From positions 1-31,406 of the IMG/VR virus record IMGVR_UViG_3300010389_000078: a stretch of 31,406 nt of DNA. The stretch is one strand, 5' to 3'. Below the pieces are notes generated by a model that saw only the letters and a list, made by a program, of their open reading frames with translations, had not been told where the DNA came from and searched no databases. Origin of the DNA: a virus. Positions within the stretch are counted from its first letter, which is position 1, and each line of letters begins with the position of its first letter. The translations under genes and the position numbers were made by a program. Shown here in pieces: positions 11,201-17,870 of the stretch.

Positions 11201-14013
11201 CTAGTTTTTCTTCATCAGATACTGGAGATTTGACTACAGCAAGTTCATATAATCAATTTGATTATTGTGATATTTCTGCTGTCAATGGTATAAGAAATAC
11301 GGATATAATTGATATTAGACCAAGAGTTTCTGAATTTACAGTTACAGATTTTTCATTATCTCCTTTTGAATTTAATGCAAGAGACTTTACAAGCAACGGT
11401 TCATCTTCTAGTATTTTGGCTTCAGACGAATCAATTCTTATAGATTATTCATATTACCTACCAAGAGTTGATAAAATTTATTTAACAAAGGATGGAGTTT
11501 TTCAATTAAATAAGGGAGAACCTGCAGATAATCCACAACCCCCAGTAGATATTGATGATGCATTAAATATTGCAACAATTACATTACCAGCATATCTTTG
11601 TAATGTTAATCAGGCAACTTTAAATCTTGCCGAACATAAAAGATATAGAATGAAAGATATTCGAGCTCTTGAAGAAAGAATTAAAAATCTCGAATACTAT
11701 ACTTCTTTGTCATTGCTTGAATCTGATACTTCAAATCTTTTTATTAGAGATACAAATGGATTGAATAGATTTAAGTCTGGATTTTTTGTTGATGATTTTT
11801 CAACTACTTCTTCTCAGAAAAAAGTAACAATAGTAAAAAACAGCATTGATGTTGTCAATTCCGAATTGAGACCTGCTCCTTATACAACAGAAGTTGATTT
11901 AATATTAGGATCAAATTCTCTTATTGGATTGGGAGATAATTTAAATTCAAATCCAGATGCAAATTTTGTAGATGATTTAATTGGTACAAATGTATCAAAA
12001 ACTGGAAGTTTAATTACACTAGACTATTTTGAAGTTGAAGAAATAAATCAACCTTTTGCAACAAGAACTGAATCTGTATCTCCATATAGAGTTGGATTCT
12101 ATGGTGGAACAATTAAACTTACACCTTCATCAGATATTTGGGTAGATGTTATTAGATTGGAAGCCAATAGCACTGAGGTTGCTACTAATTACATTCAATC
12201 AGAATCTCAAATTGTAGCTTCGGAATTAGATAATCAAAGTGGATTTGGTCCAGTAACTTGGGGTTCTTGGGAAACTGTTTGGACTGGATCAACAACAGTG
12301 AAGGATTCTAGAACAGTTAATGTTGGATATTATATTATTAAAGAAGATCTAGAAACTGTAACCAGAACTGGTACTTCAACTAGAAATGGCATCAGAAAAA
12401 TAACTAAAGATGAATTTAAAAATGTTTCTCTTGGTGATACAGTATTAAGCACCGAAATTGGTGCTTTTATGAGGTCTAGAAATGTTGAATTTGTTGCTCA
12501 GAGATTAAAACCATTTACTAGAGTTTATTCTTTCTTCAATGGAATAGATGTTAACAAATTTATTGTACCAAAACTTCTTGAAGTTCAGATGTCCTCTGGC
12601 GTATTTGAAGTTGGAGAGACGGTAGAAGGTATTATTGACATACCAGTCCCATTTTCTTTAACTCCAGCACCAGTTATACCATATCCAAAAATAACTTTCA
12701 GAGTTGCAATTTCAAATCATAAGTATGGACCATTTAATGCACCAACTCAAGTATTTAATGCAAACCCATATAATGTTAGTCAACCAATTCCTGAAGATTA
12801 TTCTTCAACATCAACCATTCTAAATGTAGATACATTTAGTCTTTCACTCCAAGCACAGGGAGATTATTTTGGATATGTTGATGTTGGAATGAAATTGAGA
12901 GGGTTGACTAGTGGAGCACAAGCTGTGATAACCAATCTAAGATTAATTACTGATAAAATTGGCGTTGTAATAGGTTCTTTCTTTATACCAAATCCAAATG
13001 TATTTGGCAATCCAAAATTTGAAACTGGTCCAAAATTATTCCGAATTACAAATAGTTCTACAAATTCTACTATTGAACCGGCTTTAACAAGCGCCGAAGA
13101 AAGATATTTCTCTGAAGGAAAGGTGAATAAGGTTCAAGAAAATATTCTTTCAGTAAGAACTGTAAGGACAGAAACACAAACTGTAATAGAAAGTAGACCA
13201 GAGAGTGTAACAGGACCAACAGCAGTTGTAGCAACTACTATTGTCGGAAATACTTTACCACCAATTACTCCAATAAGTCCACCGCCTCCAGTTGTTCCGC
13301 AAGAACCATCTGAACAAATAGATTTTGATCAAGAAATTCCACAACCTACATTCCCAGAAGTATTTGATACACCGTTCTTAGACTTCCCTGCCCCAGAACC
13401 ATTCTTCCCAGAGTTCCCAGATTTGAGTGGATTTGGAGATTTCCCAATACCTCCATTCCCATCTAACCCATTTGATGATTTTATAGATGATGGTCCGTTT
13501 ATCCCATCTCCAACACCAACACCAACACCAACACCTACTCCAACACCCACACCAAGTCCATCGAATAATAAAGTTAAAACTAGATTTGTCAATTTCACCG
13601 CTTTATCTGGTGGCGCTTCTCCACAAAAGGGAGCTAAAAAGACAACTCTTTCGGTTCCTGTTCAAGTTGTTCGTGGAAAAACTTTCCAGGAACTCAAAGC
13701 GAAAAAAGGCTCCAAAGAAGCAAGGAGAATATTTAAAGCTGCCGGAACAAAACCAACACCAATTGATAAACAGTTAATATTCCCACAAGGAACAGGTTTT
13801 AAAACAACTAAGAATCCAAAGGGACAAATACCTACTAAGAATAGCCCGTTTAAGAGTACCGCAAAGACAATTAAACAGTCTGGATTTAGTCAAGTAGCAA
13901 AAGTCCAAACAAATAAGGGAGCATTAAATGTAAGAACTGTTGGCGCAATAACAGCACCACCAGCAAACAAAAACAAAAACAAAAATAAAAACAAAAACAA
14001 AAAGAAAAAATAA
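8281..14013 (+). CDS. DUF4815 virion protein (baseplate/fibre-like), 1910 aa
   Basis: The N-terminus 'YYRVLFKPGQPVQARELTTL' followed by 'LQNQIEQFGDHFFKEGSLVI' is the signature of DUF4815, common in T4-like and other marine phage structural proteins. A second family landmark, 'YRMKDIRALEERIKNLEYYT', sits near residue 1118. Four 'SGA/SGV' modules repeat at about nt 8565-8770, 9770-9945, 10893-11070 and 12870-13010. The last ~250 residues are unlike the rest: a proline-rich segment (about residues 1658-1760) ending in (Thr-Pro)n, then a basic segment, then an alternating Lys-Asn tail. It occupies the place of T4 genes 9/10, so a peripheral baseplate or receptor-facing role is likely but inferred. 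The ATG at 8281 lies 5 bases after the gp8 stop without an obvious ribosome binding site and is supported by the domain beginning at once. Confidence 0.88.
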   Translation: MPQQTNLDVSPYFDDFDKENQYYRVLFKPGQPVQARELTTLQSILQNQIEQFGDHFFKEGSLVIPGNINYIDNYYAVEIQESYLGSLVISYLPYLIGKIVRGTNSGVRAIVVGVITSEDSERGNNTLYVNFLNSDTTTNSFQGFSSSETLIVEQPLVEGSTIEDNVEIIIAANQGVALTIEGNPNSIGSAVSLSEGVYYLRGHFVTVDDQTIILDQYSNNPSYKIGFEVFETIESSDNNFDLNDNASGFTNFAAPGADRLVIDALLTKIPLNDTEQTSPVNFVQILEVRNGVLQRQINNPDYNIIEKEFARRTFDESGNYYVKSPSVSVKETLDNLKGNNGVFRENQLTYNGNLASEDLATYVISPLKAFVSGFEIDVLGTTYLDFEKPRQTKLLKEQSLNYVTGPTYTLNRVHGSPSLGFSTSYSLSLRNNRVGSNPINPSGKEIGLARVYDFALESGSYNTSTPDANEWDISLYDIQTYTEISLNEPITLSTPTYIKGKSSGAVGFLRYNASNSGIITAYNTKGTFVVGERFLFDGIENNRVSTAITAYSTNDVKSLYGIVGGASTFTADVKQSTLRNVGFVEITAGSGGISTVTSSDFIFTGIATSGNTVAFSNPGLSVVSLAKIETVSDSELTISGVTTVSGVCDGGLPTTNITPSDFRLLFSNFQSSSDNTLYTSLPSRNIASVDLTNSSLTIRKQYNVTIADNATNTIIAESDETFLPYDEERYVLISTDGTTERLSSDKLVFSNGGRELTVFGLETSSGTGKLIATLRKTDIDSKVKNKNRIQSIIVDKSKYGYSGTGSTTNNDGLVFGTYPYGTRVQDEEICLLQPDVTFVYGIYESNDTSEPELPNLILTSINGPTAKTDDLLIGEEFVGSISGAVGVYAEKLNSLKISYVSRNSNTFRTNETITFKESGIVATITGVNAGDSNIISNYTFDNGQRETIYDYSRIIRKSTSKEPTRKIKIVFESASFSSSDTGDLTTASSYNQFDYCDISAVNGIRNTDIIDIRPRVSEFTVTDFSLSPFEFNARDFTSNGSSSSILASDESILIDYSYYLPRVDKIYLTKDGVFQLNKGEPADNPQPPVDIDDALNIATITLPAYLCNVNQATLNLAEHKRYRMKDIRALEERIKNLEYYTSLSLLESDTSNLFIRDTNGLNRFKSGFFVDDFSTTSSQKKVTIVKNSIDVVNSELRPAPYTTEVDLILGSNSLIGLGDNLNSNPDANFVDDLIGTNVSKTGSLITLDYFEVEEINQPFATRTESVSPYRVGFYGGTIKLTPSSDIWVDVIRLEANSTEVATNYIQSESQIVASELDNQSGFGPVTWGSWETVWTGSTTVKDSRTVNVGYYIIKEDLETVTRTGTSTRNGIRKITKDEFKNVSLGDTVLSTEIGAFMRSRNVEFVAQRLKPFTRVYSFFNGIDVNKFIVPKLLEVQMSSGVFEVGETVEGIIDIPVPFSLTPAPVIPYPKITFRVAISNHKYGPFNAPTQVFNANPYNVSQPIPEDYSSTSTILNVDTFSLSLQAQGDYFGYVDVGMKLRGLTSGAQAVITNLRLITDKIGVVIGSFFIPNPNVFGNPKFETGPKLFRITNSSTNSTIEPALTSAEERYFSEGKVNKVQENILSVRTVRTETQTVIESRPESVTGPTAVVATTIVGNTLPPITPISPPPPVVPQEPSEQIDFDQEIPQPTFPEVFDTPFLDFPAPEPFFPEFPDLSGFGDFPIPPFPSNPFDDFIDDGPFIPSPTPTPTPTPTPTPTPSPSNNKVKTRFVNFTALSGGASPQKGAKKTTLSVPVQVVRGKTFQELKAKKGSKEARRIFKAAGTKPTPIDKQLIFPQGTGFKTTKNPKGQIPTKNSPFKSTAKTIKQSGFSQVAKVQTNKGALNVRTVGAITAPPANKNKNKNKNKNKKKK
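13506..13560 (+). repeat. Thr-Pro codon repeat in the DUF4815 gene
   Basis: A run of near-identical 'ccaaca' hexamers with synonymous variation encodes about eight Thr-Pro units followed by Ser-Pro. It forms the end of a proline-rich linker. Such a segment is expected to be extended and unstructured, and the hexamers could change copy number by replication slippage. Confidence 0.85.
13965..14010 (+). repeat. Lys-Asn codon repeat at the C-terminus of the DUF4815 gene
   Basis: Repeats of 'aaaaac' with one 'aaaaat' variant encode an alternating Lys-Asn tail ending in four lysines just before TAA. The tail is strongly basic, which is unusual for the end of a phage baseplate or fibre protein. It may be a product of slippage on A-rich DNA. 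Confidence 0.85.
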
Positions 14014-14028
14014 TAGGTATAAGTGTTC

Positions 14029-14036
14029 TATAAATA
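14029..14036 (+). promoter_or_regulatory. Late promoter TATAAATA upstream of the 834-aa protein gene
   Basis: A perfect T4-type late core lies in the 59-base gap after the DUF4815 gene, 36 bases before the next ATG. The spacing allows an untranslated leader that contains an 'AAGG' ribosome-binding element at about 14058. Confidence 0.8.
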
Positions 14037-14072
14037 TAATATAAACGGGTCAAAAATAAGGTAAAAAATAAA

Positions 14073-16577
14073 ATGAAACTAGTAGATCCTTTGGCACAGT
14101 CTTTTTATGTTGAACCTGAGAGTGGCATTTTTGCTACTTCAGTAGATTTATACTTTTTTTCTAGAGACCCGGAGTTGCCAGTTACCATTCAGTTAAGACC
14201 TATGCAGTTGGGTCTTCCCACAAATGAAGTTTATCCATTCAGTGAGGTAGTAATTTCTCCTGAAGATGTTCAAATTTCTGATGATGCATCTTTACCAACT
14301 AGAGTTACTTTTGAGTCTCCCGTTTACCTTGCAGGAAAGCAGTTTCATTCACTAGTGATACTATCATCATCAAATGTTTATAATGTATGGATATCAAGAT
14401 TAACAGAAATTGATGTCAGTACAAGCGACTTGGAAGATGAGGAGCAAGTTTTGGTTTCAAAACAACCGCTAACAGGATCTTTATTTAAATCCCAAAATGG
14501 ATTTACTTGGAACCCAAGTCAACTTGAAGATTTAAAATTTAAATTAAATAGAGCTAACTTTGTTAATAGTGGTAATATAAATTTCTATAATCCAGATCTT
14601 AGTGTTGGAAATAGTCAAATAGCAACTTTAGTTAGAGATTCTTTGGAATTAAACTCCAAAAAAATTAAAGTAGGAATAGGAACAACTATTTCAAATTCAA
14701 AATTACCTTCTTTGGGAAATACTATTATTCAGGCAAATAGTAATGGAATAGGTAATTATGTAGGTTCAGCTGGGTCTGCATTTGGAGATCTTGGTATAAT
14801 TAATTCTGGCATAGGGTACACACCTTCATCTGGTTCTTTTGTTTTCAACAATGTTTCTTTAAGATCTATAACCGGTGGAGGAAGAGACGCAAAGGCAAAT
14901 ATTACAATTGAGAATGGAGTTGCAGTTGCAGCTACAATATCAAATGGTGGTATGGGATACTCTGTGGGAGATGTTATTGGTGTAACTACTATAGGATCTC
15001 AAAATTTAGGAACAAATTTAAGATTGTCGGTTTCTGAAATATCCGGAGTTAATGAGTTAATTGTAGATCAAGTTCAGGGAGAATATATAACAGGAGTAGG
15101 AAATACCTTAAGATTTATTAATAATGCTGGAGTATCTACCGATTTAAATGGTAATGGAGCAAATGTTATTATTCCTGCTGATGGTATTGATATAATAAAT
15201 GATGGATTGCATATTAAAGTGTATCACAAAAATCACGGAATGAATGCAACCCAAAACCAAGTAACAATAAGTAATGTTGCTTCAGATTTGAAACCTACTA
15301 GACTAGTTTTAGATTATGCATCTACCTCATCAGACTCTATCGCTATAGAAAGTGTTGAAATTGCAAGTTTTGATACTTTTGAAAATGTATCTGTAGCATC
15401 AACAAATCCAGGTTACATAAGGATTGAAAATGAAATAATTTCATATACAGGAGTCAACACTTCAGTATCTCCACCAGTACTAACTGGAATTACCAGAGGA
15501 ATAGATCAAACAAATTCATTTAATTATACTACAGGAACTCCAGTATACAAATACGAACTTTCATCAGTGTCTTTACGTAGAATTAATAAAACTCACAATT
15601 TTGAGGATGTTACTATATCGGATCCATATGATTTGGATTTTTATACTGTAAAATTAGATATGAGTGATCAAAATGGAACAATGACCAACCGAACTTTATC
15701 TATTGGTCTCCCTAAATTATTTTTAAATGAATCAAAATCAACAGGTGGTTCTGAAATTAATGCAACACAAAATATACCTTTTGAACTGGCAAGACCGATA
15801 GTTCAAACATTAACTTTAAGAGGCACAAACATAAATGCATCTTTGAGAACAGTCAGTGGAAGTAGTATATCGGGAAATGAAATACCTTTTATAGACCAAG
15901 GATTCGAACCTATTAGTTTAGATGCAACTAATTATTTTAATACACCAAGATTAGTTGCATCTAAAGTAAATGAAAATCTAAAAACAACAAATTTACCAGC
16001 CAATAAATCATTAACATTAAATTTAAATTTATCAACAACAAATTCATATATTTCTCCAGTTGTTGATTTGGATAGAGTTGGTATGATTTTCACTTCAAAT
16101 AGGGTTAATAACCCAATATTAGATTATTCTACAGATGATAGAGTTTCAACTCTAAAAGATGACCCTACTGCATTTGTATATGCAACCAAACCAATTTCTC
16201 TAGAAACCCCGGCTTCTTCTATTAAGATAATTTTGACAGCATATGTTAATGTTTATAGTGATATAAGATGTTTATATTCAATAACTCAAGAACCAAATTC
16301 TGAATTGATTTATTTCCCATTCCCAGGTCATACAAATTTAACTTCAAGTGGCGAAGTGATTAATCTTACAGATAGTAATGGTTTATCTGATAAAAGAGTT
16401 TCTAAGACAGATCAAGTCGGATTTGATAATGATTCATTAACTGACTTTAAAGAATATGAATTCACTGTAGAAAATTTACCTTCCTTCAAGTATTTTGGCA
16501 TTAAACTAGTTGGCACATCTACAAATCAAGCGTATCCACCAAGGGTAAAAGATTTAAGAGTAATTGCATTGGCATGA
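14073..16577 (+). CDS. Virion structural protein with 'DPLAQ' N-terminal domain, 834 aa
   Basis: It starts 'KLVDPLAQSFYVEPESGIFA' and continues with a '...TIQLRPMQLGLPTNEVYPF' stretch and 'SPVYLAGKQFHSLVIL'. From memory, this domain in marine T4-like phages usually follows DUF4815, often in the same chain. Two GxGY repeats lie at about nt 14790-14860 and 14920-14990. An 'RIENEIISYTG...GITRGID' module lies at 15382-15560. The C-terminal region is beta-rich, with the segment 'FPFPGHTNL' near residue 750 and the ending 'YPPRVKDLRVIALA'. It sits where T4 has genes 10-12, so a peripheral baseplate or short-fibre part working with the upstream DUF4815 protein is plausible. No enzymatic motif is visible. 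The ATG at 14073 is preceded by 'AAGG' about 11 bases upstream. Confidence 0.85.
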   Translation: MKLVDPLAQSFYVEPESGIFATSVDLYFFSRDPELPVTIQLRPMQLGLPTNEVYPFSEVVISPEDVQISDDASLPTRVTFESPVYLAGKQFHSLVILSSSNVYNVWISRLTEIDVSTSDLEDEEQVLVSKQPLTGSLFKSQNGFTWNPSQLEDLKFKLNRANFVNSGNINFYNPDLSVGNSQIATLVRDSLELNSKKIKVGIGTTISNSKLPSLGNTIIQANSNGIGNYVGSAGSAFGDLGIINSGIGYTPSSGSFVFNNVSLRSITGGGRDAKANITIENGVAVAATISNGGMGYSVGDVIGVTTIGSQNLGTNLRLSVSEISGVNELIVDQVQGEYITGVGNTLRFINNAGVSTDLNGNGANVIIPADGIDIINDGLHIKVYHKNHGMNATQNQVTISNVASDLKPTRLVLDYASTSSDSIAIESVEIASFDTFENVSVASTNPGYIRIENEIISYTGVNTSVSPPVLTGITRGIDQTNSFNYTTGTPVYKYELSSVSLRRINKTHNFEDVTISDPYDLDFYTVKLDMSDQNGTMTNRTLSIGLPKLFLNESKSTGGSEINATQNIPFELARPIVQTLTLRGTNINASLRTVSGSSISGNEIPFIDQGFEPISLDATNYFNTPRLVASKVNENLKTTNLPANKSLTLNLNLSTTNSYISPVVDLDRVGMIFTSNRVNNPILDYSTDDRVSTLKDDPTAFVYATKPISLETPASSIKIILTAYVNVYSDIRCLYSITQEPNSELIYFPFPGHTNLTSSGEVINLTDSNGLSDKRVSKTDQVGFDNDSLTDFKEYEFTVENLPSFKYFGIKLVGTSTNQAYPPRVKDLRVIALA

Positions 16578-16589
16578 TAAATTATAACT

Positions 16590-16814
16590 ATGAACCAATC
16601 AAAAGTAGAAGGGCACTCAAATCTAATCAGAGATGAGGAAACAAAAGCAATTATTAATACTAGTATGACAGATTATAACAACTATATTATGCAAAAAAAG
16701 TTAAAGGAGAAAGAAGCACAAAAAATAAATTCAATAGAGAAAGAAGTTTCAAATATAAAAGATGACTTAAATGAAATAAAAAATCTTTTAAGGAGAATGT
16801 CAAATGAATCCTGA
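16590..16814 (+). CDS. Small coiled-coil protein of T4-like phages, 74 aa
   Basis: The N-terminal half reads 'KVEGHSNLIRDEETKAIINT', a pattern (VxGHxNLxRDxxTxAIxN) that I recall from small conserved proteins of marine T4-like phages. The C-terminal half, about residues 34-70, is a charged heptad-like helix ('INSIEKEVSNIKDDLNEIKN') likely to form a coiled coil. The gene follows the 834-aa protein gene by 12 bases and overlaps the next tiny gene by 11 bases, so the three are probably transcribed and translated together. The function is unknown; a small virion or assembly adaptor is possible but not shown. Confidence 0.8.
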   Translation: MNQSKVEGHSNLIRDEETKAIINTSMTDYNNYIMQKKLKEKEAQKINSIEKEVSNIKDDLNEIKNLLRRMSNES

Positions 16815-16968
16815 ACAATTAGTACTAGAGGATTTAAGTAAAAATTTTGAGTATTTTAAAATAGCATCAGAAATAGATTCTATAGAAAATATTGAAGATG
16901 TTAAAAATATTGCAAAATGTTATTTCAAACTATACTTGAAACAACAAGAGGTTATTTCCAAATTTTAA
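16804..16968 (+). CDS. Small hypothetical protein, 54 aa
   Basis: The frame runs from ATG at 16804 to TAA at 16968 and encodes 'MNPEQLVLEDLSKNFEYFKI', a central acidic stretch, and the ending 'FKLYLKQQEVISKF'. It looks predominantly helical and mildly amphipathic. The start lies inside the end of the preceding gene (11-base overlap) with 'AAGGAGA' at 16789-16795 as an apparent ribosome binding site, which supports translation. A hairpin with a T-run follows the stop at once, so this appears to be the last gene of its unit. I do not recognise a function; similar short acidic helical proteins occur in T4-like marine phages. Confidence 0.72.
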   Translation: MNPEQLVLEDLSKNFEYFKIASEIDSIENIEDVKNIAKCYFKLYLKQQEVISKF

Positions 16969-16990
16969 GTCATATTATATGACATTTTTT
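16969..16990 (+). terminator. Candidate rho-independent terminator before gp13
   Basis: GTCATA (16969-16974), loop TTA, TATGAC (16978-16983) form a perfect 6-bp stem, followed by A and six T. The stem begins at the base after the TAA of the 54-aa gene. It is short and AT-rich, so termination may be only partial. Confidence 0.5.
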
Positions 16991-16998
16991 ACTAAATA
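16991..16998 (+). promoter_or_regulatory. Weak late-promoter-like element before gp13
   Basis: ACTAAATA differs from TATAAATA at two positions and lies 19 bases upstream of the gp13 ATG, straight after the candidate terminator. Its position fits a promoter for the neck genes, but the match is poor. Confidence 0.3.
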
Positions 16999-17017
16999 CT
17001 TCTAAAAGTAGAAATAA

Positions 17018-17866
17018 ATGGCTCAACCATCTACCAGACAAGAATTAGTTGATTATTGTAAGAGAAAACTAGGTGCTCCCGTTCTGGAAATCAATGTGGC
17101 AGACGAGCAAATAGATGACTTGGTAGATGATGCTATTCAATTTTTTCAAGAAAGACATTTTGATGGAGTATATCCCACCTTTTTCAAATATAAATTAACT
17201 CAAAATGATATTGATAGAGGTAGAGCAAGAGGAATTGATTCTTCTACTGCTGGGGTAACAACCACTAGCGTTTCAACATCAATTGCCGGAATCTCTACTA
17301 CATTTAACTATGAAGAAAATGGAAATTATTTGCAGATGCCCCCTTCCGTAATAGGGGTTAATAAGATTTTTCTTTTTGATGGGGCAAATAATATTACCAA
17401 TAATATGTTTAGTGTCAAATATCAGTTATTTTTAAATGATATTTATTATTGGGGTTCTACAGAACTTCTGACATATGCAATGGTAAAAACTTACCTCGAA
17501 GATTTAGATTTTCTCCTCAATACACAAAAACAAATCAGATTTAATAAAAGGCAAGATAGATTATACTTAGATATTGATTGGTCATCTGTGAGAAATGACC
17601 AGTATATTATAATAGACTGTTATGCAACTTTAGATCCCAATAGTTATAGTCAAGTTTGGAATGATTCTTTTATTAAACTATATTTAACCTCCTTGATTAA
17701 AAGACAGTGGGGTCAAAATATGATGAAATTTAATGGAGTTAAACTTCCAGGTGGAGTAGAACTAAATGGGAGGCAGATGTATGATGATGCTCAGAGGGAA
17801 ATTGACATGTTGATGGAAAGAATGTCTAATACTTATGAATTACCACCTTATGATATGATAGGGTAA
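17018..17866 (+). CDS. 13: Neck protein gp13 (head completion)
   Basis: 282 residues (T4 gp13 has 309). The N-terminus 'ELVDYCKRKLGAPVLEINVA' with 'DEQIDDLVDDAIQFF' and 'ERHFDG' parallels T4 gp13 '[20 protein letters not shown]', 'DQIYDCIQRALELY' and 'YHFDG'. Near the C-terminus 'MMKFNGVKLPGGVELNGRQM' parallels T4 'GMMLPGGVTIDGQRL'. In T4, gp13 and gp14 form the neck collar that seals the DNA-filled head below the portal and joins it to the tail. It is directly followed by gp14, 4 bases downstream, as in T4. A Ser/Thr-rich stretch around residues 75-95 looks like a surface loop. Confidence 0.95.
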   Translation: MAQPSTRQELVDYCKRKLGAPVLEINVADEQIDDLVDDAIQFFQERHFDGVYPTFFKYKLTQNDIDRGRARGIDSSTAGVTTTSVSTSIAGISTTFNYEENGNYLQMPPSVIGVNKIFLFDGANNITNNMFSVKYQLFLNDIYYWGSTELLTYAMVKTYLEDLDFLLNTQKQIRFNKRQDRLYLDIDWSSVRNDQYIIIDCYATLDPNSYSQVWNDSFIKLYLTSLIKRQWGQNMMKFNGVKLPGGVELNGRQMYDDAQREIDMLMERMSNTYELPPYDMIG

Positions 17867-17870
17867 TCAC

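Noticed and set aside
13506-13560. CRISPR-like array
   Set aside because: The periodicity is six bases with no spacers, and it encodes Thr-Pro in frame.
13487-13777. 96-codon forward frame rich in His-Gln
   Set aside because: It is an out-of-frame reading of the ccaaca repeat within the DUF4815 gene and has no independent start signal.
13965-14075. Possible programmed frameshift on the A-rich end of the DUF4815 gene joining it to the 834-aa protein
   Set aside because: The 834-aa gene is in the -1 frame relative to the DUF4815 gene, but that frame has a TAA at 14037-14039 between the A-run and the downstream ATG. A late promoter also lies in the gap, so two separate genes are the simpler reading.
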